DNA of 64,000 nucleotides, taken from the NCBI GenBank assembly GCA_032622095.1, contig CP136069.1:85210958-85274957 (forward strand), in the 5' to 3' direction. A program made the position numbers and the translations under genes. The notes beneath the pieces are model-generated. The model saw nothing but the letters and a program-made list of their open reading frames with translations, did not search any database and was not told the DNA's origin. Origin of the DNA: Siphonodentalium dalli (taxonomy: Eukaryota > Mollusca > Scaphopoda > Gadilida > Siphonodentaliidae). Shown here piece after piece: positions 42,601-57,600 of this stretch; position 1 is the stretch's first letter, and the number at the start of each line of letters is the position of its first letter.

Positions 42601-45600
42601 AATCTCCTGTTTGACATCCCGCACTACAGTGAAACAATAAATACGCGCATTTTCGAGACAGTCCTTTCATTTATTTCCTCGACTGACCGCTTCTCATAAT
42701 TCTCATAAAAAATGATATCCTATTCCCCTAACTAGAGACCATAACGACACCAAACAGCCACAGCAGCAGCCACTTTAAACATAATGTTGAACCTATCTCT
42801 AACTACATTTATTAGCAGCCGAATACCAGAGGAGATGGGCTCTAATAAGTTATGCGCAACTTGTGCTCCGATCCTCTGTGCCCACACAACTATACATGTG
42901 TTTATAATAATATATGTAATGTATATATACATTGCTGGTCACAATAAATATTCTCAACAACAACATGGTCTAGTCGCCACCGTGCTGGACTACATCATTA
43001 CGTTACGGGCTAGACGACAGTGAAGATTCGAACATCGGTTCGTGAATGTTCTCTTTGGTGCGGCATGTAATTAAAATCAGGAGTTTCAACAGTGTTTGGT
43101 GTAGTATGTTACTTCACAATTGAGTAACATACAATCATGTATCATGATGGATATCCGAAAATGATGTCTCGATGTGCATAGCATCTAATGACTGGTTACT
43201 AGACATATCGTCTATCAGGAATGGCATCAATTACTATAGTTAAAATATATTATTTGGTATATAGGGCAACCATACTTAATCATTTATCAATACAGGTGGA
43301 TTCGAGGCTCATGTACGAACTGTGTAAGAGCGACTACTGTTCAGCAAGTTCTGACGAAGGTAGAACCGAGGCTCGCTGCACGAACTTCGAGGCAACATCA
43401 AGGGAGTGTGCTGACGCGGGTTATATTGTAGTATGGAGACATCACGCTCCGGATTGTCGTATGTAATATTTATTCATAAATCGTGATTGTCTTTACACAA
43501 TTATGCACCAGTCGACATTGTTAATTAAATGATGTTTTGCTTGGATATGTGCTCCTAGTGGCTAATAGGAAGTTATTAAATAAACACAAAATGTTCCCAA
43601 TTTCAAATTTAAATACACACTAGAATACAGACTAGTATACACAATTCTACACAATGACATTAAAACGTTGAGACCTTTGTGTGGCGTTTCTTTGAACTTA
43701 AATTAGTCAAGTGAAGGCGCAGCCTTTATCGAACGCTTAACTACCACCATGCATGTTTGCAGAATATAGGGAATTCATTCATATTGGGTGATTGTTCACT
43801 TCAGTACAGCCAATGCAGTATCTAATCTTTACGTAATATCGGAAATCATTGGAAACAGCTATTAAAGGTTCAAAATTATATTGTGATTATAATTTGTCTC
43901 TTGACAGGAAATTATGTCAGAACAAATATGCAAGAAAAGCTACTGCTCTGCACTTTAGTAAACATATACATGTACACATTCAGTGAAATTTGCGTAGTAC
44001 GCATTGAAATAACTAGTCGACCTGGTACACAATACTTATAATGGCATACGGCATATTATTCCATTGTGAAATATTGCACTTGATCAAGCCTGCGTTCAGA
44101 CATGCTGTCATGTGATCTTACGTTCGATTTTATTGCCACTGACCATGATAAGCTGTAGTTTCAATCGTATAGCGCATTATACAGTGAATAAGTTTAGATG
44201 CGCATTACGCCAATTACGTCATCGGTCATAGGGCATTTGTCGCTCCCACCATCCTACGAAGAAACAATCCTAACTGTGCATATCAAGGCGATCATACTAA
44301 CAATACATATTGACACCTCACCGAGTATTCCCTTAACGCACGAGTGATACGATGCCGTAACAATATGTGCACGTATCACAACTAGGCGCGAACGAGATTT
44401 GAACAACGTATAACTCAACATTCACACTCCGATCAACTCAAAACATAGCCACTGTTTTGAAACTCAGCAATTTGTCTGCAAGCATCTATAGATATGTCTA
44501 ATTTTGGTACGCAGCAAAACATCACAACTTTTGTACCCTGTTGTTACGTCAGGTACATTGGTTACATTTTATAAGCACAAATTTAGAACTTAGAAAACAT
44601 ATTTCCTGAACTAATTTCAGGCCCATAGGTACATAGGGTACAAATGGTTACTTCTGGTTACTTTAACTATTAGTTAATGTTACATTTGTTACATTTATTT
44701 TTTTGTCTTAGAAATCTCAAAGTACCCTGTTACATTGGTTACAAATTAGAAAACATATTTCCTGAACTAATTTCAGGCCCATAGGTACATAGGGTACAAA
44801 TGGTTACTTCTGGTTACTTTAACTATTATTTAATGTTACATTTGTTACTTTTTTTTTCTCTTAGAAATCTCAAAGTACCTTGTTACATTGGTTACAAATT
44901 AGAAAACATATTTCCTGAACTAATTTAAGGCCCATAGGTACATAGGGTACAAATGGTTACTTCTGGTTACTTCTGGTTACTTTAACTATTAGTTAATGTT
45001 ACATTTTTTCTTTTCTTAGAAATCTCAAAGTACCCTGTTACATTGGTTACAAATTAGAAAACATATTTCCTGAACTAATTTCAGGACCATGGGTACACGG
45101 GGTACAAATGGTTACTTCTGGTTACTTTACCTATTAGTTAATGTTACATTTGTTACTTTTATTTTTTTTTCTTAGAAATCTCAAAGCACCCTGTTACATT
45201 AAAGTAACAAATGTAACATTAACTAATATGTAAAGTAACCAGAAGTAACCATTTGTACCCCGTGTACCCATGGGCCTGAAATTAGTTCAGGAAATATGTT
45301 TTCTAATTTGTAACCAATGTAACAAGGTACTTTGAGATTTCTAAGAAAGAATTTTTTTTTTACAAATGTAACATTAAAGTAACCAGAAGTAACCATTTGT
45401 ACCCTATGTACCCATGGGCCTGAAATTAGTTCAGAAAATATGTTTTCTAATTTGTAACCAATGTCACAAGGTACTTTGAGATTTCTAAGAAAAAAAAAAA
45501 AAAAGTAACAAATGTAACATTAACTAATAGGTAAAATAACCAGAAGTAACCACTTGTACCCTGTGCACCCATGGGCCTGAAATTAGTTCAGGAAATATGT

Positions 45601-48600
45601 TTTCTAATTTGTAACCAATGTACCCGACGTAACAACAGGGTACAAAAGTTGTGATTTTTTTCGGCGTACCAAAATTTGCCATATATGAGCATCTAACTCA
45701 TAATGCTGAGTTGACAACGACTACACGTTGAACATTCCACCCATTGGGCTACCCAAGATGACATAAAACTTTCATTTCAGCGAAGGTGTGTCCAACAAAC
45801 CACACATATGTTCAGTGCTCGTCGAAATGTCCAGCGACCTGCGAGACAATGTTCTCTCTGAGATCCTTGGATTGTGTGGACGGTGGGTGCTTCCCGGGCT
45901 GTGTTTGTGCCACCGGGACAGTCCTGCAGGATGGCCAGTGCGTGAGTCCCACCGACTGCAAATGTGTGTACCGCGAGAACGAATTCCACCATGGTGACAT
46001 AATTAAAATCAGATGCAATCTTTGGTAAGCCCGTGTTCAATAATTTCCTCATATCTGATAATTAGCTTGTACCAGTACCATATATGTATCAGTAAGTTCA
46101 GTTCACAGAATAATGAAATAATATATCATTATCGTTTCCGCCGTCGCTGACATGCACCTCTGACAGAATATGTAACCGGTTCGGTTTCTCGGTTCTGACT
46201 ATGTTCGACGTGGATCTTTTAAAGTTCTTTAATGGAATTATTAATACTTACAGTGCTGGCTACCCCAGTGGTATTTTCTTTTAGTTTTTTTGTTAGTCCG
46301 TTGTCTTTCATCACCGATGATTTTCTTTGATGACGCCACACGCGCGGAGTTACTCGTGTATTTCTGAGCTTGTTTGCGTAACATATTGTCACACAGAGCA
46401 TCATCAAATATGGCAATAGTGTTAAAACTGGCATACGATACAATTTATCATTTGCGGGACCTATCAGAATGATTGATTAGTCACAGTTTATTAAACTGAG
46501 TTTAATAAATGTTATTGTGAATGTAATCCAAAGAGAACTTTTAAGTTGTGGGAGAATTAAAACTCTTTGCCAGATTTTTTGAAAGATAACGGGTGGTCTT
46601 CAAACTTGAAGAAATATTGTCACAAACAGAAATGTTATCAATAAGTGATTGTCTGTGCTTACGATGCCCTCTTATGCAATGTAAACCAACAACTTCTACA
46701 TAAAGCCATGAGGCCGAATATTTCTTGCAAAGAGAGTGTTTTATTTCTCCAATCACTGGTTTCTACTTTGAAATAATCGTTTGTGATCTATTGACAGTTC
46801 GTATGTACCCCAATGTACATGAGTGAGTTATTTATATGGTGCGGATGTAGGAAGTGCGATTGTTATACTTTACCGGGATGTTTCAGATAGTCTTGAACAT
46901 GGGATGATACAATATATAACTTTAAACTATATATATACACACACTGCTACATACGTAGGCATTCATTGATGTTAACCCTTTATTTACTAAATATCGGGGC
47001 ATCGGTGGCTCAGTCGGTAAGGGGTACAACTCCAAGTCGTCTCGCCCTCCTGTGCTGGTGATAAGAGTTCAAATCCACTGTGGACTTTGTAACTCGAAAT
47101 ATCGAAATCGTTATCTGGTTGAGTTGCCAGTTACCCACCGATGGCCGGTGGTTTGCCGCACATGGTCGACGAATTTATCAACCATTGAAATAACTGTTAT
47201 ATTAGCGGATTTCTTCAACCACTAAACTGGCATTGTCGCAATATGGCCATAGTTGCTGAAAGCGACATTAAACCCCAAATCAATCAATCAATCAATTTAC
47301 TAAATATTCATTAAAGAATATTTCCCGTAGAAATGTTCAGATAATAGGTTCAACAAGGTCGTTTGTTGAACTTATTATCTAAAGATTTCCCACAAATGAT
47401 TAGGAATTCGTATGCACTTGTATATTTTCGTAAATACAACCGTCGTTTGCTATTTTTTTCCTGAACACCTCTTGAATAATAGACCAATCCAATATATATT
47501 TTTACAGTTGATGGGAAAATCAATTTAGCAAATAAGGGTTAATTTGATGATTGAGTATTATATGTCTAAATGTGATTATATTGCGTATACATTTGCCATA
47601 TTGCAGTGAGTGTAATCATGGTTATTGGATGTGCGACGAAGAAATATGTTCAGCAGAATGTAAGGTTATAGGTTACTCCCACGTGACAACGTTCGATGGA
47701 CTGTCTTACCTCTTCGATCCTCAAGACTGCTACTACGATATAGTGCAGGTGAGAACCAACCGCCAACCATAACATTATTGATAGTAGACATATAACGGTG
47801 GGCATTGAACGTACATGTATGTCTCTTACCGTGAATTAATTCACAAGTGTTCATAACCGCTGATGTTGTATTACGTGTGTTTCCATAGGACACTGGTAAG
47901 TCGCGGTTCTTCTAGATAAGCTTGTGTGTTAATTAGTATAAAGATCATCATTCCCTTTGTGCGATATTCACCATGTTGTTCAACCCGGCTACATCGAGAT
48001 GGTGGCTAACGAATTTATGCATGAGCCAATGTACTGAATATGTGTATCATGCATCGTCCGTCTCATCCCATACAAGTGCGTTCCGTTGTCTTAATATTCC
48101 GTACTTCATATATGTATCATTATGCTCCGTCTTTTATGATTTGTGCTTTCTTTCTTTTTTGAACTGTGTATATGTTACATGTATATCTTTGTGAGCTCTT
48201 GGAGGAAATAAAGAAATATATATAAAAAAAAGATATAGTTATTGGCAATACAACGATTTGTGCGGGTTTGGAATTGAACATAATTACCATTATAAAACAC
48301 TCTGGTAAAACCCTGATAAACCAGCATATACCAGTGTATACTATTATAGGGTATTATCTGGATTTACCAGGATATACATTAGTACATTTCAATTACCGGG
48401 ATCCATGACCATTGGAAGCTTCCTGATTTTTTTGTTGAAAACCCTGTGCCAATACATTCTTTTATATTTGTCAGTCTACCTCGTGTATATAACAGAATGA
48501 ATTGGCCTAACAAGTTGTATATTATTTGTTATAAATGTTAAAAATGTAAGAAAAAATGAAAACAATGATAAAAAGTTGTTAAAGAATGCAATAAATGATG

Positions 48601-51600
48601 ATAAAAAATGATAAAAATCAGAATGCAAGAAAAAATATATAAATTGATCAAGAATATAAGAATGTAAGAAAAATGATAGAATTGTTAAAGACTGTAAGAA
48701 AATATGACAAAAATGATAAAATTGTTATATAATGTAAGAACAAATTATAAAAAAAAAATTCTTACATTCTTTAACAATTTTTATCATTTTTTTATATCAT
48801 TTTTTCTTACATTCTTGAAAAAAAATGATAAAAAAAATGATAAAAATTGTTAAAGAATGTAAGAAAAATTGATAAACAATTGTTAGGCCAATGCATTTTC
48901 TTATATATGCAAGGCGACCTATGGTCGACTCGCATATATAAGAGAATGCATTGACACATGTTGCGCCAGTGCAGCCCCCATCATCAAAGGGTTAACATTT
49001 CAGTTCCGAGAAGGCGTCACCGATCCACGCATCAGTCTGAATATTCGAATGTACCATACTCAATGCACAGGTTTCGGAGTAGATTTCGGATGCGTATCAG
49101 AACTTTACATCGAGACTTTTACATACACAATTCGCCTGGATTCGACGACAGCTGCAACTGCGATTTACATCAACAATGTCGACTACACCAACAAGCTGCC
49201 GTTCCATTCGACGACTCACTCTGACGTTTACGTCAAGCGGGCGACGTCGGAGTTTATTCTAGTTCAAGGTTTCGGGTTCCGGATATTGTATGCAGGTCCT
49301 AATGATAGGAGGCTCTACGTTAAACTCAATCCGATCTTCCTAGGGAAGGTTAGTAACCATGACATTGCAATGAAATGTGTGCAACTACTAATAATAAATC
49401 GCGGGAATGTTGGATGTGGCTTCCTTCATTATAAAGAGGCATATATAATCCTCAAATTAACCATTTCTTTAGTGGAAGGATTATTCACTTAGTTATTAAA
49501 CAGTCTATTATCCAGAAAATCCGCACATTAACTGCTAAAAATAGAACTTGATTTATGTTGATAATCTGCTGAGAATCGCCTAAATTTGAGTCGATAATGT
49601 GCTGAAAATGAGAGCGTTTTAGTCACATTATCGACTCACAATGAGGCGATACTCAGCAGATTATGTGCGCACAATGATACAAATAATCCAACTCACCATT
49701 TTTCAGCTGTACGCTCTTTAACATGTGTTTTAACTGTGACCCGCGCCATAAATCGAAATAACGGACTTGACTCTAGTATCTGCTTATTTTAGAATCAAAT
49801 AATCACATTATGCACCTATTTCACTTTATAGGTCGATTATGTGCGTATTTCGGCGACGATATGTTATGAATTTTTATACCGAATCGCATGTTAAACACAG
49901 GTTCGACTCGTCCGTCCCAAGACACAGTTACTACCCAAAGATGTTTCAATATAGCAAATATCGAAATTAAAAAAAAATATTCTACAATCATGCAAATTCG
50001 AATCGGTGATGGGATACAATTCGACGGACCAGGCATACGACAACTTCCTCGAAATCTATATGAATGCATACGAACTGGCTTTCCCTCCCAGAAAGAAAAA
50101 AATACCTAACAATTTATAAAACGTGAACCCTGGATGGCAGCAGGCCTGATTAAATCGAGCATTGCGAAGCACGAACTTTATGTAAAGAAATTGAAAACTA
50201 TACATCTACTCAAGACACAAATAAATACATGAATTATCGCCGACTTTATAGTAAACTCATTAGAAAGAGCAAAACACTATATTACTCGAGAATATTGGAA
50301 GAGAACAACAACTTAAAACAAAATTGGAAAATACTTAAGGTAACACTAAAGATGAATGGTAGCAACATCAGTCTCCCTAAAGTTGTATTTGACAATAATG
50401 GCACTAGTACCGACATAATGGCCGAAAAATTTAATGAATATTTCTTAAACATTGGTCGAAAAACCAGCCAGTGAATGTAGAGTGAATGACAGCGAATCTG
50501 AATTTTCCGATTATCTCCGCAACATAATAACTCACGACTTTACTATTACTCCAACAACAGTCCAAGAAATCATCCTTGCTTGCTTATCAGTGAAGGGGAA
50601 AACTAGCATGGACTTTCAAGGAATAAACAATAAACTTATGACAGAAAAGATCCAGATTATAGCCCATGCAATAGAACATATATTCAATCTCTCACTCGAG
50701 CGCGGTACAGTTCCCTTCAAAATGAAGAAAGCAATGACAAAAAAATGGAATACCATACAAATACTATTAAAAAACACTGAGTTAAAAAGAATTGGAAACC
50801 ATGGGCACGAATCTTCCAAAAAATTCTTAGGTATCCATATTGATGATAACCTAACATTTAAAAAGCACATCTCATCGGTCTGCTCCAAATTGGCTCATGC
50901 AATATACCACATCAACAAAGTCAAAACAATGTTCCCTAGTAGTGCACTGAAATCACTATATTATGCACTTATCCAAAGTCATTTGGTTTACGGAATTCAA
51001 ATATGGGGCCATGTTCCCGAAGTTAAAAAAGTATTCCTGCTACAAAAAGAGCCATACGAACCGTGTGCAATAAAAAGTTTAGGAGTCACACAGAACCGCT
51101 GTTTAAAAAAGAAAATATTTTGAAAGTATATGATCTTTACAAGGTCCACGCTACAATTTTCATACATGACTGGTACTATAATCGCCTACCTGGATCTTTT
51201 TTACAAATGTTTACTAAACGCACAACTGGACCTGTCACCAGGAATAAATACCCTCTATTCCTCAAGAAACAGAGAACGTCATTCAGTGAACACCTGCCAT
51301 TGCACACATTTCCCACCATATGGAACAGCTTAGAAAACGACTTGACATCTCAACAAAGTAGACACATACTTAGAAAACGTATTACGAAAAGCATCATAAC
51401 CCGGTACTCTGACAACGTCAAGTGCAAAAACAAAGGATGTCCTGGTTGACCCCACAACAACTGATATTAAATTAATAATATTAGATTAAAGACATAAAAT
51501 GTATACGTACGTATAAGTGTGTGTATATGTATGTATATGTGCGTGTATATAGGTATATGTGTATATGTATAGCTATATGTATGTATGTATGTAATTATAT

Positions 51601-54600
51601 GTATATGTGCATTTATTATACTGGAAGATTATACCTTAACCTCATCCATTATTATACTGCTCGACACCCAGAATTAAAATAAATGATCATTCAATCACCT
51701 TCGTCGAGTAGTAACCATTCTTACACAATTTTGAAGCCAACACAATGCCCATCTATATAAACCTGGTCCGTACACGGCTTATCCTATAGCCATATAATAT
51801 TAATTACACTCATTAAACAGGGATGGCAGGAAGACAGTCTATATAGGACTAAGCCGTCCCCTTTCAATATACCACACACATTTGTGATTGTTTATCTTGT
51901 TGTTTCTATGTTATGTATTTTATGTATATATTGTAAATAAATTATCCTATCCTATCCTTATAAAAGAATACGCTGGGACAGTCTTTTATTGATCTGCATA
52001 TGTTCAGAAAAAAGAATTTCTATCTATTGCTGGAAAATGTTGAGCTAATATGTTCAACAAACGGCCCATGTGCGCTTGTTGGGGACATTATCTGAACATT
52101 TCCAAATATAACTATACACGTCAATTATTATTTAGTATCGAAATCGTTAAAACGTTATGGTTAATAATTTATATTTTACACGTTTTAACGACACGCCATT
52201 GTGATAATTGCTTGATTATGTCATTTATGGGTTGGAATTAGGTAACACATTTGAGCACGAATCCATTTCGAATAAAAAAAATCAATTGAAACCATATTAC
52301 GGTTATGACTCTATAATACAATACCTCTGATCTATAGTGCAGTATATATTCTATTTGATAGGATAAAAATCGCGACAACAGTAAATTTGTGTAGGAAATA
52401 TCACAATGTTTTCACCGTTATAATTGTAATATTGCTATTTCGAGCATAGGTGATCGGGCTCTGTGGTACGTACAACTACCAACACAGTGATGACAAATGG
52501 ACGATAGATGGCGTTGTACAACCAATTACAGAGGACTTTGTCAACAGCTACCGCGACCCCGTGTGTGCCCCAACGATTGCCAATGCATACAGAAGAGACT
52601 GTGTGGACACTGTTCAGGTTGGTTATCGTAATGGGTGTTATTTTAATCTTGTTCAGTCATATCATTTGACCATCGGTATATGAGTCTGGATAATTATCAT
52701 CATCATCATCATCATCATCAATCGTCCAATTTATTAGGAACGAATTTTGTCGATTCTTGGTCCCAACTTTAAAACAATCATTTACATTTTAGTCTCAATC
52801 TAATGTTCATACAGCTTTACAGTTTTCAGGTTATCCTTGCACTATTCTGTTTCCTTCGATATATGGAAGATTCGTTTTTGGAAATCTGTCTTTTTTCGCC
52901 TTTAGCTCCACTCGAAGTTTGTATAATTCTAACTTAATCATTTCATTGTGTTTACTTGTAGTTGCTTTGTTTTTGCTGCTACAGCATTTTGAATCATGTT
53001 TGTTCTAATTGTTATATAATTTGTTGTGACTTTCACGGGTCTGATTTTGTTTATCTGTCGGTTACTAATTAGTTCTAACGATAGGATATCTTCAGAACCG
53101 TGCGTTGTCATTTCGTGTACACATTTCTTTATCGCTTGCCAATCTACTTCTTTAGCTTCCGTTTCATCGAGTCTTTAACGTTCCGGTATATTCATTATCT
53201 GGTAAATTGATATACCTTACTGGTACATTGATATACATTGAGCTGGAATACTGAGTCCTGATTTATCAGTTCAAAACACTGAACAAGTAATAAACTATGC
53301 AATGTGTCTTGAACATGTTTCATTTCGTTTCAGGAAGATGCGGTTCGAACCTTCTGCGCTCCTCTTTTGAGCTCCTCTCTGTTCGGCGAGTGTACACAGC
53401 TGATGGATGATGCGATCTTTTTCCACACCACGTGCATGAATGACCTCTGTCTTGCGCCACAGGTCACATGGGCAGACGCTGCATGCAGAATCATTGCTGA
53501 CTTCGCCAAGGAATGTGCCTCGCGCGGCAAGCTCGTGAACTGGAGGACGTCAGTACTTCATCCCACGACTGGGGATCTTCTGTGCCGTGAGTCACATGAC
53601 TTGTATCTCTGTTTATTTGCTATTGTTATTATTATTATTTTTTCTTATTGGAGTCATCGCGAATAAGCTTTTCGGTGCGTAGTGCAATTGTGTAATTTTC
53701 TAGATATCAGCGTTGGTGAAAAATTGTACAAGCCCAGTACCCGTAGGGAGCAATGCGAATTGAACCACAATGAAATTCAAATGCGAATTGGAATGGTTAT
53801 TATATTCCCATGATTTCAAATTATTCGACTCCGGGAATCGGGTATAAAAGGCATATTGACCGCTACCGGAAACAACTAAACAAATCCTGATTAATGTTAG
53901 TAAACAGGCAAAATAGTACAACAAACGAGGCAAAAGGGCCTAGACTCTTAATCGAATATGGAATAAGTATTCTGGCAACAGTGGTGAATTGGACAATTGT
54001 TGGAAAAAAAACCGAGTATCTTGCCTGGTTAGAACAAAATAAGCCAAACAGCTTTCTCATTTGCATGCTACATGCATGGGAATATGTCAAAACCAGTCGT
54101 CACTTTTCCTCATTTCACTCGCCATTTTGGAAGCCGTATAACGTATAATGACCTCAAGATTGTTCACATGTATATAAAAATTGGATATGGAGCAATCTGT
54201 CTGGTCTCTTTAGTACTCATTGTCATATTAGTGACGTCATAAATCCCATCATCAACAGGGTGGTTATATCTCGTCATAAAATTCCAACGGGGGTATAAAA
54301 TAATGATCATATGTAGAAAGAAAAAATATTACAACATTACAAGGTAATACATGTATTTAACACTTTCTGTACTGAACACTCATGGGCGAGTAGCTATCCC
54401 GTCGGAAATGTTCAGATAATAAGTTCAACAAACTTATTATTGAGCATTTCCTTCACACCAATAAATAGGTATCATTCTCTACTGTTTAGTATCTGTCGTC
54501 TGCTAATATTTCCTGAGTATATCACTCAAGACGGATTACAATGTAAGTTTATAACTACAATAATCTGTTCTACAGATATAACATGCACAGGCGGTGAATC

Positions 54601-57600
54601 CTACAATGAATGCGCCTCGCCATGCTTGAGTTATTGCCGAGATTTCCTGTTGGACGACGTTGGATGTGAGGAGGAATGTGTCGCCGGCTGCGCATGTCCA
54701 CAGCACGAGTTCACGAGCGACAACGAAGAGTGTGTCACTCAGATGCAATGCACGTGTTACGACGCGTACAATCCTGAGAAGCAGATCTACGATAGCGGAG
54801 AAACTATCAGACGACCATGCACCGAATGGTATGTTTGTTCTTCAAATATATAATACTAGCAGGTTAGCCCGCCACTGGCGTGGTTGGTCAGAAACATGAC
54901 ATTTTTGTAATTATTTTGTTTTTATTTAATTTTTTTTGAATTTTTGAATATTTAATTTTTTTTGAATTTTTTAATATTAATTTAATTTTTTTCTTTTTTA
55001 TAATTTAAATGATTTTTTATTTTTAAATTTTTTTAATTTTAAATTGTTTTAATTAATTTTTTAAATGAATTTTTTTGTTTCTGGCAGAAAAATTGACCCG
55101 ATGAAATCCCCCCTTCCTAGGAACGACATACAACGCATTCTTTGTTTTTCAATGAGTTAATTCATGGTACCCGTCCTAAACTTCCCCGTTCCTAGATACC
55201 CGTCCCTAAAAGAGGTATGATTTTTTTTTAACCTGCCCGTGGCCATTGAGCAGCCCCTGACAGAGGTTGTCCACCCTTACGAGATGGTCAATAGTCCCCG
55301 CAAAGAGCGGACAGTCAATTACATGAAAATGTCCCCCGTTCCTAGGAACGACAGGCAATACTCAGACTCACAGATAAGTAGAGTTACGCCTCTTGGATCT
55401 GAATCGATAGCGAAAACGACGCTCTTTATGTAAACACTGTGGAAAAGAAACGCTCTTTATCTATCAACGCTATTAAACCCGAAGTGCCGATTCCGGTGAT
55501 TTTGATGATTGGGAGTGGAGAATGGGTGCTCAGAGCTTTTCCAAAACGCGACAACGACGGTGTCCGTGGGTTTTTACCCTTAGATAGGAAGTTTGAGCTC
55601 AATCTGTCCACGCATTTTCGATTCTATGAAGTACCCACACACACACATATATATATACGGAAGTCTCAAAATATATATATAGATTTGCAATTCAGCGATT
55701 CTATATAGCATGCAGATAAGATATTATCCTTTTCAACTGTTGACAGTTTAAGCATGAACAGTTGTAAAATTGCGTCATTGGTGATAGGAAAACGACATAA
55801 CTCTACTCTAGAAGCGTGATTTGAGGCCTTCCTATTCAAACATAGAATCCGTTTACAAAACTTGAGAACATTATAATTCCTTGCCGATCTGGTACGCGTA
55901 TTACGATATTTGGCATTTTACTCGGCAAATGGAGCATGATCAATTTTACTTACCTCTTTTCCATGGCGCCAGTGTACAGATGGTCGTCTTCTTTGAATCA
56001 TTCTCGATTGGCAAAACAGCTCATTTCACGAAGAAAAAAAAGGCTCCTCTCATGTACACCATATACTATAGCATACAATAGTCTATTCTTCAGGTCAATA
56101 TTTTTTAGTTATTTTGAAGTTCTCGGTACCGAAAGACATGTTATTTCCCCCATATATTTCCCTGATTAAAGTGTTCTTTTTAAAAAGTCACGCCTCGGGT
56201 ATACTATTACAGCTCACCAACACATTCTATGTGTAATACTGAGCTATGTGCAATGTGGTTGCTACGCATTTTGCTTTTTAGTTTTTGGCTCATACAAAAG
56301 TGATGTTTTTAATTATTTCAGCCAGTTTTTGGCAAAACGTGGATCTGACCCTTAAATATATTACCACGGTATTCTTTTCCTTGAACGAAATAGCATACAT
56401 TGCTTACAGTAACGGTGATTCTGATAACACATCACCATATCGTATGCGAAAAGTAAATGATTGAGAAAATGTTCATTTACATGTTTCGTTTAAAATATTA
56501 GCTACTAAACAACTCATATCGGATACTGTAAAACCGTATACGGAACAGATTTGTTCTCAGTGAGTTTTTGGCGTTCAAATTTCACAACCTAAAAAACAAA
56601 TGACCGAACTCATTTGAACAAGAGACGTCAGTCATATTTGTATGGGGCGGGATTCAAATTGAGCTAACAGGCAATAACTTGTACATGCTCATTTCCTTTG
56701 TTTTTGGTTCTCGCTATCTTTACAGGCGAAAACGGCGATGAGTAGTCTTTGGTTTTGTCCCGCCACTTATCGTGGTTTAGTCTGATAGAAAACAATTCAG
56801 TGACGAAACAAGGCATCTTAAACACCAGCAGTCAATCCTCACGATGTATTATGCTTCCAGTGTGTGATGGAATTGGTCGTGGTCACGTGACACCCTCATT
56901 CATTCCTCGCGATATGATATGCTTCCAGTGTGTGCCGAATATATAGGTCGCGGTCATGTGACATCATCATACATTACCGACGATGTGATATATTTCCAGT
57001 GTGTGTTCCAATGGGTGGTAGTCTTGTGACGCCCGCATTCATTCCCCACGATGTGATATGCTTCTAGTGTGTGTTCCATTGGGCCGTGGCCATGTGACAC
57101 CCTGACTCATGTCATGTGATCTTGTAATATGCTTCCAGTGTGTGCTCCAATGGATCGTGGTCATGTGACAACGAGGACTGTACAGACCTGGTCGTCTGCC
57201 CGAAAAATCAGATCTTCCTGACGGAGGTATCGACGTGCAGATCAACATGCATCAACATCGCGAGGATATCGTCGACTACAGTGTGTCAGGATGACACCGT
57301 GTACCAAGGGTGTGGTTGCATGTCTAACCAAACTTTATCACCAAATGTAGGTACCAGATAGTAAATAAATGTACAAAACTGCAGTTGTGTGTTAATTTGA
57401 CCGTCGGTTCATGGAACTAGTGCGGTAGTATAGCTGGAGCGGTCAGGTTACTACGTTTTCAGATTTTTTGCATTTTGCAGCTTTCGACCAGGAACGAGTC
57501 AATTCAACAAGTGAAATTGAGTGCGCGCAAACAAACAGACACGAGAGTTGCAAAAACAATGACAGACGACACCTATATAGCCTTTTTTCATTCACTAAGC

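Noticed and set aside
45777-46052. Minus-strand 91-codon ORF over exon 13
   Set aside because: Antisense shadow of the TIL1 exon.
46995-47070. A functional tRNA gene
   Set aside because: Only the promoter boxes are tRNA-like; the sequence does not fold as a full cloverleaf by eye and is flanked by SINE body and target duplications.
47889-47895. Possible 7-bp microexon between CCATAG and GTAAGT in intron 14
   Set aside because: Including it would shift the frame; exons 14 and 15 join in phase 0 without it.
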